The notes under the pieces: generated by a model
Told to the model about the DNA's origin: nothing
What the model saw: only the letters and a program-made list of their open reading frames with translations
Databases searched by the model: none
Source of the DNA: G039029935 sp039029935
GTDB taxonomy: Bacteria > Chloroflexota > Anaerolineae > Caldilineales > Caldilineaceae
DNA length: 5,378 nucleotides
Direction: 5' to 3'
NCBI GenBank assembly: GCA_039029935.1
Contig: JBCCFC010000973.1
Coordinates: 1 to 5,378 of the forward strand
Program-made: the position numbers and the translations under genes
Shown: piece after piece, positions 1 through 5,378 of the stretch
Layout of the letters: the number at the start of each line of letters is the position of its first letter
Numbering within the stretch: the stretch's first letter is position 1

Positions 1-2760
1 CAGGAAGATAGCCGCTTTGTCGATGGCGTCTGCTTTGTGCCATTGGGCGGAATCGCCCCACCGATATCAGGTCAAATTATGGCGCAGAACGAAACACAGC
101 AGGCGATTCTCATTGAAATGGCCGCTGCACTCAATCTTCCACCCGGCAGTCGTGTCGATTTGCAAGAGCAGGTTACGAGTTATCTGCGCACACATACACT
201 GTTGATCATCTTTGATAATTTTGAACATGTCCTTGATGCCAAGCCCCTTGTCACACGATTGATGCAGCAGACACCCAACTGCACATTTCTGGTGACATCG
301 CGCAATCGGCTGCAACTGCAAGGGGAGACGGTTCTACAGATTGACCCGCTGCCTGTGCCTGAGCCAGATGCACTTGATAGACAACTTCGGCGTGATTTGG
401 CGCGTGGACAACGTACAGACGGCGACGTAAAACTAGATATGCCGATGGACAACGTGTCTACAGACAACGTGTCAATAGACAACGTGTCTACAGACAACAT
501 GACGTATGCTGGTGTCCAGCTTTTTCTGGACCGTGCCCGTCGTCATAATTCACGGCTGGCAGTGTATGAGGAGGATTTCCCCAGCATCGCCACCATCTGC
601 GCACAAACGGGCGGGCTTCCCTTTGCGCTAGAAATGGTGGCCGCGTGGACTGAGCATATGACGCTGGCAGAAATCGCCGAAGAACTACGCCAGAATCGGG
701 CATTGCTTATCAACGAAAGTGCAGGCGTGAATGCTGGTGGTGTCACCAACATGGCTTGGCATGAGACGGTTGACGCGCTGATTGAACACTCTTGGCATCT
801 GCTATCCACACAAGAGCAGGGCATACTGCTCCAATTAGCCCTGTTCGCCAGTACGTTTGATTATGCTGCTGCAAAGACCATTGTTGGCGTCTCGCGACCA
901 CAACTAAAACGACTGACTGATAGCTCACTGTTGCAAACAGCACAGCCAGGACGATATACGCTCCACCCGTTAACGCAGGCGTTTTTGCGTGATCAATGGC
1001 AGAAAACATATGCAGATGACTCACCGGAAACGATTGATTTTTGGCAACGATATTGTCACTATTTTTTGACCTTTGTGGTCGAGCAGTCAGCGCGATTGGA
1101 TAGCGTAGAGACAGTGGCGGCAATGACACATCTACGCCGCGCTCAGGACAACATTGAACTTGCTTGGCAACAAGCCCAACAGCACCGCTGGGTAGCCTTG
1201 CTCGCACAAGTGTTTAATCCACTGGTTCATTTCTATACATTGGGTGGCGCGTATCAAGAAATTTTCATTCAATGTCAACACCTACAGGAAACCTTGGAAC
1301 AAATTGACATGCTCGCCTTCAATATTCGTGTCGTGCGTATGGAAACACATCAGAAACTATCGCAGGCTTCCGAGGGCTTGCGGGTTGGCCGATCCATACA
1401 ACAGCATGACTCACTGCCATCCTCCCAAGAGGTCAGCAATCTACGGGTACGCTATTATCTGGCGATGGCCTATCTATCGATTCTGTCGGGTGACTTGGAC
1501 GCGATCAGACACAACATGAATCTCGCCGGGCAAGCATTATCAGCAGCATCCCCAACAGCACTGTATGGGCGCTATCACATGTTGCGCGCCTACTATACCT
1601 CCTTTTATGACAGCAATGTGGTGCTGGGGTTGGAGTATGGCGAACAGGCACTCGACTATTACCGTCAGAGCGGCAACCGCTGGCGCGAGGCCGAGATGCT
1701 CTATGAGATGGGGCTGCTTCTGGCCTCCTATCGTCGCGGCAATGAGCGCGTTATGGTCTATTTGCAAGAAGCGTTGCGTATTCGTCAGCAACTACATGAT
1801 CGCGAGGGAGAAGCGGAGACATTGACCATCCTTGGCAAGACCATGCATGGGGCAACCAACACTCAGCGCATCTCCTATCTTCAAGCTGCCATTTCAATCC
1901 ATCGTCAGTTGGGGCATAGGTATCGTGAAATTTACACACTTGCAGCCTTGTCATCCGAATACATCGGGCTGGGGCAATACGCACAGGTGCAACAGTGGTT
2001 AGAGCCATTGATGACAGATGATGAGGTGGCGAAAGACCCCAATCTGCGTTATCTCCTACTGAACAATCTGAGTATAGCGGCGTCCTTACAGGGCAACGCT
2101 GTGCGAGGCCAGATGTTGGCACAACAGATGTTGGATTTACATGCAGACATTGCGCACAGTCAACAGCTATTGGGTCACATGGCATTGGGATACGCCTACG
2201 TTGCTGGAGAACTGTTGATAGAGGCACAGGCAGCCTTTGAACAGGCACTGGCACAGACCGCGGGACCCATGCATGAGTCGTTGGCGATGTCGCCACGTGT
2301 AACCGTTCAGCCCCCTGAGCTTGTCGAAGGGGGGCACTCAGCTTCGACAAGCTCAGCCGACGGGGGAGGTGAACGCTTACCGCCACGTACTGGGTTGGCC
2401 GATGTTGGCTATCGGCACTATGTACAGAAAAGAAGACTCGCACAAATCGCAACCGCACACGAGACTGCATCGATCCTCACAGAGGCACTCAGACATGTCG
2501 AATGGCTCTATCCACGTTTGGAAACAGAGATCGAGGACCACTATGGCCGCGAATTTTTCTGGCCCCATTGGGTCTGCTACCAAGTGCTGTGTGTTACCAA
2601 AGACCCCCGTGCCGCTGATTTGTTGGCTCAGACCCATGCCCAACTGCGGCAATGGGCTGATGAGTTGACAGATGATGTGTTGCGTCGCTCGTTTTTGAAA
2701 AATGTAGAAGTCAATCGCGCCATTCTTGATGAGGTTGAAAAGTTGAAAGTTGAAAGTTGA
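1..2760 (+). CDS. STAND (NB-ARC-like) NTPase with C-terminal TPR domain, 5'-truncated
   Basis: The frame is open from base 1, so the N-terminus and the P-loop lie upstream. A GTG at 37 falls inside a conserved strand (RFVDGVCFVPL) and is not a credible start. Residue numbers below count that GTG as 1. Walker B is LLIIFDNFEHV (55-65), followed by the sensor-like FLVTSRNRL (84-92) and the GxP motif GGLPFALEM (192-200). A winged helix spans about 245-320 and ends in YTLHPLTQAF, whose His310 sits where the MHD-type histidine lies in STAND proteins. From about 335 to 900 the chain is helical and TPR-like, for example LEYGEQALDYYRQSGNRWREA. The tail RRSFLKNVEVNRAIL is typical of the LuxR/SARP-type STAND regulators. 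Such proteins are cytosolic ATP-dependent switches with the TPRs sensing a ligand or partner; the output domain is not visible. Oddities are the 15-bp repeat at 448-504, an in-frame 30-residue transposon insert (755-784), and a stop codon inside a heptad repeat. Confidence 0.9.
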   Translation, partial: QEDSRFVDGVCFVPLGGIAPPISGQIMAQNETQQAILIEMAAALNLPPGSRVDLQEQVTSYLRTHTLLIIFDNFEHVLDAKPLVTRLMQQTPNCTFLVTSRNRLQLQGETVLQIDPLPVPEPDALDRQLRRDLARGQRTDGDVKLDMPMDNVSTDNVSIDNVSTDNMTYAGVQLFLDRARRHNSRLAVYEEDFPSIATICAQTGGLPFALEMVAAWTEHMTLAEIAEELRQNRALLINESAGVNAGGVTNMAWHETVDALIEHSWHLLSTQEQGILLQLALFASTFDYAAAKTIVGVSRPQLKRLTDSSLLQTAQPGRYTLHPLTQAFLRDQWQKTYADDSPETIDFWQRYCHYFLTFVVEQSARLDSVETVAAMTHLRRAQDNIELAWQQAQQHRWVALLAQVFNPLVHFYTLGGAYQEIFIQCQHLQETLEQIDMLAFNIRVVRMETHQKLSQASEGLRVGRSIQQHDSLPSSQEVSNLRVRYYLAMAYLSILSGDLDAIRHNMNLAGQALSAASPTALYGRYHMLRAYYTSFYDSNVVLGLEYGEQALDYYRQSGNRWREAEMLYEMGLLLASYRRGNERVMVYLQEALRIRQQLHDREGEAETLTILGKTMHGATNTQRISYLQAAISIHRQLGHRYREIYTLAALSSEYIGLGQYAQVQQWLEPLMTDDEVAKDPNLRYLLLNNLSIAASLQGNAVRGQMLAQQMLDLHADIAHSQQLLGHMALGYAYVAGELLIEAQAAFEQALAQTAGPMHESLAMSPRVTVQPPELVEGGHSASTSSADGGGERLPPRTGLADVGYRHYVQKRRLAQIATAHETASILTEALRHVEWLYPRLETEIEDHYGREFFWPHWVCYQVLCVTKDPRAADLLAQTHAQLRQWADELTDDVLRRSFLKNVEVNRAILDEVEKLKVES
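448..504 (+). repeat. In-frame 15-bp minisatellite within the STAND gene
   Basis: Three 15-bp units of GACAACGTGTCTACA occupy 448-492 (the middle one ends TCAATA), followed by a partial unit at 493-504. The period is five codons, so the array reads DNVST-DNVSI-DNVST-DNMT without disturbing the frame. It lies in the linker between the sensor-like VTSR motif and the GGLPFALE motif. That linker (about residues 111-157) looks roughly 30 residues longer than I would expect for this family and is rich in Asp. Unit gain or loss would lengthen or shorten the linker by five residues at a time. The repeat is directly visible; any functional effect is unknown. Confidence 0.85.
2299..2380. mobile_element. 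82-bp MITE-like element with IS66-type ends
   Basis: The left end GTAACCGTTCA (2299-2309) and the inverted right end GTAAGCGTTCA (2370-2380) match at 10 of 11 positions. The element is bordered exactly by the 8-bp direct repeat CGCCACGT (2291-2298 and 2381-2388). IS66-family elements are known for GTAA termini and 8-bp target duplications, so this looks like a non-autonomous IS66 derivative; there is no room for a transposase. Inside is a perfect 15-bp inverted repeat, CTGAGCTTGTCGAAG at 2315-2329 and its complement at 2342-2356, with a 12-base loop. C-run 2311-2315 can also pair with G-run 2362-2366, so nearly the whole element folds into one long hairpin with a small bulge. Element plus duplication is 90 bp, which adds exactly 30 codons with no stop to the host gene. 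Confidence 0.85.
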
Positions 2761-2767
2761 AAGTTGA
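2734..2767 (+). repeat. Heptanucleotide tandem repeat GTTGAAA over the stop codon
   Basis: Units of GTTGAAA begin at 2734 (with one extra A after it), 2742, 2749 and 2756, with a partial unit at 2763-2767. The array straddles the end of the STAND gene: it encodes its last residues, VEKLKVES, and supplies the TGA stop at 2758-2760. Because the unit is 7 bp and contains TGA, consecutive units place a stop in each of the three frames. Confidence 0.9.
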
Positions 2768-2773
2768 TTATTT

Positions 2774-2818
2774 ACTCATCACTCATCACTCATCACTCAT
2801 CACTATTCCCTATTCACT
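2774..2818. repeat. Heptanucleotide tandem repeat ACTCATC in the intergenic spacer
   Basis: Four perfect units of ACTCATC run from 2774 to 2801. They are followed by ACT and two diverged seven-base units, ATTCCCT (2805-2811) and ATTCACT (2812-2818). On the minus strand the unit reads TGAGTGA, so it also carries TGA. It lies between the GTTGAAA array and the promoter of the next gene. No hairpin or transcription terminator was found in this spacer. Confidence 0.85.
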
Positions 2819-2827
2819 TACCAACTG

Positions 2828-2856
2828 TTGCCATTGTGTGCGTTTTGGGATATGAT
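2828..2856 (+). promoter_or_regulatory. Predicted sigma-70-type promoter for the ATPase-nuclease gene
   Basis: A -35 box TTGCCA (2828-2833) is separated by exactly 17 bases from a -10 box TATGAT (2851-2856). Each matches the sigma-70 consensus at five of six positions. Transcription would begin near 2863, giving a leader of about 54 bases to the ATG at 2917 or about 18 bases to the ATG at 2881. The promoter sits just past the repeat-rich end of the STAND gene, so the downstream gene probably has its own transcription. This is prediction from sequence only. Confidence 0.6.
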
Positions 2857-2901
2857 ACGCTCTACCGATAACTTGTTCGGATGACAGAGCCTGATGTGGC
2901 T

Positions 2902-2910
2902 GAAAGAGAG
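2902..2910 (+). promoter_or_regulatory. Ribosome binding site favouring the ATG at 2917
   Basis: The purine run GAAAGAGAG ends six bases before the ATG at 2917. The upstream in-frame ATG at 2881 is preceded by CTTGTTCGG, which offers no Shine-Dalgarno match. This supports 2917 as the true start. Confidence 0.5.
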
Positions 2911-2916
2911 ATTCGC

Positions 2917-4563
2917 ATGACACTCGTTGACCGTTTTTTTAATACCGCAGGTCCAATACAGACTGATATCCATTATTATCTACCACCACTTGAACGGTTT
3001 AATCTGGATGAGATTGTGGGATTGATTGATGCCCGAAAATATTTTATCCTTCATGCCCCGCGTCAGGTGGGCAAGACCACCTTCATGATGGCCTTGATGG
3101 ACTATCTGAACCAACAGGGACGATATCAGGCATTGTATGTGAACGTTGAAAATGCACAGTCCGCACGTGAGGATGTCTACAGGGGTATCCGCGCCATTCT
3201 TAGCTCAATTGGACTCGGGGAAATGCTTCATCTACCAGACAACTTTGTTCAAGAAAATCGGGCTTCGGTGCTAGAGGATTATGGCGAAGATAGTGCATTG
3301 CAAATGTTATTAACCCTTTGGGCTGCTGCCAGTCCCAAGCCTATTGTCCTGATGATTGATGAAGTTGACGCGCTTATCGGCGATACCTTGATATCAACCC
3401 TACGCCAGCTACGCGCTGGTTATGGCAACCGCCCGCGAGGGTTCCCGCACAGCATCATACTCTGTGGCATCCGCGATGTCCGTGATTACCGTATCCACTC
3501 CAGCCGTGAAAAGACAGTGATTACAGGCGGGAGTGCCTTTAATATTAAAGCCGAGTCGCTCCGTATGGGTGACTTCACAAAAGATGAAGTTGCCACCCTC
3601 TATCAACAGCATACAGATGTCACAGGGCAGATTTTTCATGAGGGTGCGATAGACTTATTATGGGATCTGACCCAGGGACAGCCTTGGTTGGTGAACGCAA
3701 TGGCACATGAACTCACCCACAATATGAAAGAGAATCGTGAGCGCATGGTTGCAATTACAGAGCCTATGGTAAAAATTGCCAAAGAGCGACTTATCCTCAG
3801 ACGGGACACACATCTGGACCAATTGACAGATAAACTGAAGGAACCCCGTGTGAAGGATGTCATCGAGCCGATCTTAGCAGGAGAGGGCGAGCCAGAAATT
3901 GTCGATAATGATAACATTGCCTATGTACAAGATTTAGGGTTGATTCGCAAAGTGGGCAAGCAACTCCAAATCGCCAACCCCATTTACAGCGAAATTATTC
4001 CACGAGAGCTAAACTACAGTACACAGGCGACAATTGAATATGAAACCGCGTGGTATGTTGATGAGCATGGGCGGCTGGATATGCCCAAACTGCTGACTGC
4101 GTTTCAGGCATTCTTCCGTCGTCATTCAGAATCATGGGTTGAGCGATTTAACTACAAAGAGGCGGGACCGCAGTTGCTCATGCAGGCGTTTTTGCAGCGT
4201 ATTGTCAACGGCGGCGGTCGGATTGAGCGTGAGTATGGTCGTGGGCGCAGACGGACCGATTTGTATGTCGAGTGGCCCATCCAACCTCAAGATCAACTAC
4301 AAAAAGAAAGCCATGAGTGGGCGTATCATACGCTGACCGATATGCAGAAAATTGTCATCGAACTCAAAATTCGCTATGGTGATTTAGAGGAGACAATCAC
4401 AGAAGGGCTAGAGCAGACGTGGTGGTACATGGACCGTAGCGATGCCGAGGAAGGCTATTTGTTGATTTTTGATCGCAGCGTCCAGAAACGCTCATGGGAT
4501 GATAAGATTTTCATCAAAAACAGAACTTACAACACAAAACCCATCCTCGTGTTTGGCATGTAG
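2917..4563 (+). CDS. P-loop ATPase fused to a PD-(D/E)XK nuclease-like domain
   Basis: The protein is 548 residues from the preferred ATG at 2917; an in-frame ATG at 2881 would add 12. I chose 2917 for its purine-rich binding site and because the conserved block RFFNTAGPI normally lies at the very N-terminus. Residue numbers here count from 2881. The P-loop is APRQVGKTT (59-67), with Ala where the first Gly is usual. Walker B is IVLMIDEVDAL (155-165), with Asp160-Glu161. A sensor-like strand, IILCGIRDVRDYR, follows at 192-204, and a winged-helix-like segment with QIANPIYSEIIP lies near 363-374. The C-terminal domain has the PD-(D/E)XK pattern: Asp460 in GRRRTDLYVEW, Glu494-x-Lys496 in VIELKI, and Gln512 in GLEQTWWYMD. 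All expected metal-binding and catalytic positions are therefore present. The arrangement resembles the AAA-ATPase_like/PDDEXK_9 fusions, although membership is not proven. The substrate and biological role are unknown; it probably acts on nucleic acid in the cytosol. No signal peptide or membrane segment is seen. Confidence 0.88.
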   Translation: MTLVDRFFNTAGPIQTDIHYYLPPLERFNLDEIVGLIDARKYFILHAPRQVGKTTFMMALMDYLNQQGRYQALYVNVENAQSAREDVYRGIRAILSSIGLGEMLHLPDNFVQENRASVLEDYGEDSALQMLLTLWAAASPKPIVLMIDEVDALIGDTLISTLRQLRAGYGNRPRGFPHSIILCGIRDVRDYRIHSSREKTVITGGSAFNIKAESLRMGDFTKDEVATLYQQHTDVTGQIFHEGAIDLLWDLTQGQPWLVNAMAHELTHNMKENRERMVAITEPMVKIAKERLILRRDTHLDQLTDKLKEPRVKDVIEPILAGEGEPEIVDNDNIAYVQDLGLIRKVGKQLQIANPIYSEIIPRELNYSTQATIEYETAWYVDEHGRLDMPKLLTAFQAFFRRHSESWVERFNYKEAGPQLLMQAFLQRIVNGGGRIEREYGRGRRRTDLYVEWPIQPQDQLQKESHEWAYHTLTDMQKIVIELKIRYGDLEETITEGLEQTWWYMDRSDAEEGYLLIFDRSVQKRSWDDKIFIKNRTYNTKPILVFGM

Positions 4564-4589
4564 ATTTTGCCTATTTGAGTAGTAGAGTA

Positions 4590-4658
4590 AGACCTTCGGG
4601 AGGTGTCCAGAGAGGTTTGGATACGTTTGAAGCATCTACGGACACCTCCCGAAGGTCT
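4590..4658. terminator. Perfect 19-bp inverted repeat between convergent genes
   Basis: Arms at 4590-4608 and 4640-4658 are perfectly complementary over 19 bp and enclose a 31-base loop. The arm core is CCTTCGGGAGGTGTCC. The element lies 26 bases past the stop of the ATPase-nuclease gene and 23 bases before the end of the TPR gene on the other strand, so a bidirectional terminator is plausible. Neither side has a strong T-run, and the loop is long for an intrinsic terminator. It may instead be a dispersed palindromic repeat or a miniature transposon; no convincing target duplication is visible (only TA at 4588-4589 and 4658-4659). Confidence 0.6.
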
Positions 4659-4674
4659 AGGAGTTTAGGACCAA

Positions 4675-4702
4675 CTATCCGCTATCCACTCTCCACTATC
4701 CA
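4675..4702 (-). repeat. Heptanucleotide tandem repeat over the stop codon of the TPR gene
   Basis: Four seven-base units on the plus strand, CTATCCG, CTATCCA, CTCTCCA and CTATCCA, fill 4675-4702. Read on the coding (minus) strand the unit is TGGATAG. It encodes the protein's last residues, WIVESG, and supplies the TAG stop at 4682-4684. This mirrors the GTTGAAA array at the end of the STAND gene. Confidence 0.8.
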
Positions 4703-5378
4703 CTCATAAAGCACATCCAACATGTGATTCTCAGAGACATGCCACAAATAGGTGTGACGGCGGGATTCATCTGACATCTTGGCCGCTCGGGTATCTCTTG
4801 CGTCAATAGCATATCGAATAATAGTCGCGGCACGTTCGTCCTGAATCTGCGCAAGAATCTGGCAAACATAGAAATAGGCTCTCGCCCATGCCCAACTTTC
4901 ATCTATTTTGTCAGCGTGCATGTAGGGTAGTGCCTGTTGCGCATACCGTTTGGCATTCTTGATGTCGCCCAACCCCATGTAGGTTGCTGCCAACCCCGAC
5001 CAAGTTTCGGCCAGTACACTCGTTTCGTCTATGTCAGTTTGCAGTGCCTCTGCCTTTTCAAAAGCATTCAACGCCTCGGCAAATTGCTTCCTGTCTATGT
5101 GCAGATGTCCCATTCGGAGCCAACTGTTTACTTCAATCCACCCATCGGCTGTTTGCTGACACAGGTCTATTGCATCGCCTAGAAGAGCCGCTGCTTTATC
5201 GAGTTTACCCAGATTGTGGTGAGCAATACCCAAATTAAGTAGTGCATTGCGATAAAGATTGGACCGACCGATTTGCTGACTATTGTTGAGGACTTCATTC
5301 CCTATGTCTATGGCAATCTCAAACTGCCCAATGGTGTTATAGAACCCACTCAGATTCGACTGTACAAACACTTCAGAA
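4682..5378 (-). CDS. TPR-repeat protein, C-terminal part, 5'-truncated
   Basis: The frame runs open past the right edge; a GTG at 5371 is internal-looking (the upstream codons read S-E) and is not taken as the start. About 232 residues are visible. Counting that GTG as 1, TPR-like helix pairs lie near 3-32, 41-74 (ALLNLGIAHHNLGKLDKAA), 80-113 (LRMGHLHIDRKQFAEALNAF) and 119-152 (LAATYMGLGDIKNAKRYAQQAL), with a more diverged one at about 158-191. The end, RRHTYLWHVSENHMLDVLYEW, resembles the RRSFLKNVEVNRAILDEVEK tail of the STAND protein at 1-2760. I therefore infer another TPR-tailed STAND NTPase or LuxR/SARP-type regulator, but its NTPase and output domains are outside the window. It is convergent with the ATPase-nuclease gene, and its promoter is not visible. 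Confidence 0.85.
   Translation of the reverse strand, partial: SEVFVQSNLSGFYNTIGQFEIAIDIGNEVLNNSQQIGRSNLYRNALLNLGIAHHNLGKLDKAAALLGDAIDLCQQTADGWIEVNSWLRMGHLHIDRKQFAEALNAFEKAEALQTDIDETSVLAETWSGLAATYMGLGDIKNAKRYAQQALPYMHADKIDESWAWARAYFYVCQILAQIQDERAATIIRYAIDARDTRAAKMSDESRRHTYLWHVSENHMLDVLYEWIVESG

Noticed and set aside
37..39. GTG as start of the STAND gene
   Set aside because: The same frame is open back to base 1 and encodes the conserved RFVDGVCFVPL strand; no ribosome-binding site precedes the GTG. The gene is truncated by the window edge.
743..1207. Minus-strand open frame of 154 codons
   Set aside because: It is antisense to the winged-helix and early TPR region, with no domain signal and no ribosome-binding site that I can support.
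2315..2356. Hairpin read as an internal transcription terminator
   Set aside because: The 15-bp stem is the core of the IS66-like element and has no following T-run; the host frame continues for about 130 codons with conserved family features.
1751..2470. Long minus-strand open frame of 239 codons
   Set aside because: It lies wholly opposite the STAND gene. Its translation is rich in Arg, Ser and Pro with no recognisable domain, as expected of an antisense shadow.
2743..2772. TTGAAA motifs in the heptad array as -35 boxes
   Set aside because: They are by-products of the repeat; the sequence at the right spacing (GATTAT or TACTCA) is a poor -10 compared with the TTGCCA/TATGAT pair downstream.
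2774..2804. Possible CRISPR-like direct repeats
   Set aside because: The units are 7 bp and contiguous, with no spacers, so this is a simple tandem repeat.
4937..5238. Plus-strand open frames of 81 and 84 codons
   Set aside because: They are shadows opposite the TPR gene, with Cys/Pro-rich composition and no domain.

Overview
The window looks like chromosomal DNA from a member of the Chloroflexota (filamentous, Anaerolineae/Caldilineae-like). This is an inference. It rests on the protein families present: a large STAND NTPase with a TPR tail, and an ATPase-nuclease opening RFFNTAGPI..DIHYYLPPLERF, both of which I associate with large paralogous sets in that phylum. The density of short palindromes and 7-bp tandem repeats between genes fits too. 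No rRNA, tRNA, CRISPR array or transposase gene is visible.

Layout. Positions 1-2760 (+) hold a gene already open at the left edge. It encodes the C-terminal 919 residues of an NB-ARC/STAND-type NTPase: nucleotide-binding domain from after the P-loop, winged helix, then a long TPR-like helical domain. Two unusual sequences sit in frame inside it: a 15-bp minisatellite (448-504) and an 82-bp non-autonomous transposon-like element (2299-2380) with IS66-type GTAA ends and an exact 8-bp target duplication. Positions 2761-2880 are a repeat-rich spacer with two heptanucleotide arrays and a good sigma-70-type promoter (2828-2856). Positions 2917-4563 (+; alternative start 2881) encode a P-loop ATPase fused to a PD-(D/E)XK nuclease-like domain. 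Positions 4564-4681 are a convergent spacer with a perfect 19-bp inverted repeat (4590-4608/4640-4658). Positions 4682-5378 (-) are the C-terminal part of a TPR protein that runs off the right edge.

How the genes may work together. The ATPase-nuclease has its own promoter and lies between two regulator- or sensor-like TPR proteins on opposite strands, so this is not one simple operon. STAND-TPR proteins bind a signal through their superstructure repeats and switch through the NTPase; ATPase-nuclease fusions suggest action on nucleic acid. A conflict or defence role is possible but not shown by this window, because the effector-bearing N-termini of both TPR genes lie outside it. The clearest unusual results are the IS66-like miniature element domesticated as 30 in-frame codons, and the stop codons of both TPR genes lying inside heptanucleotide tandem repeats.
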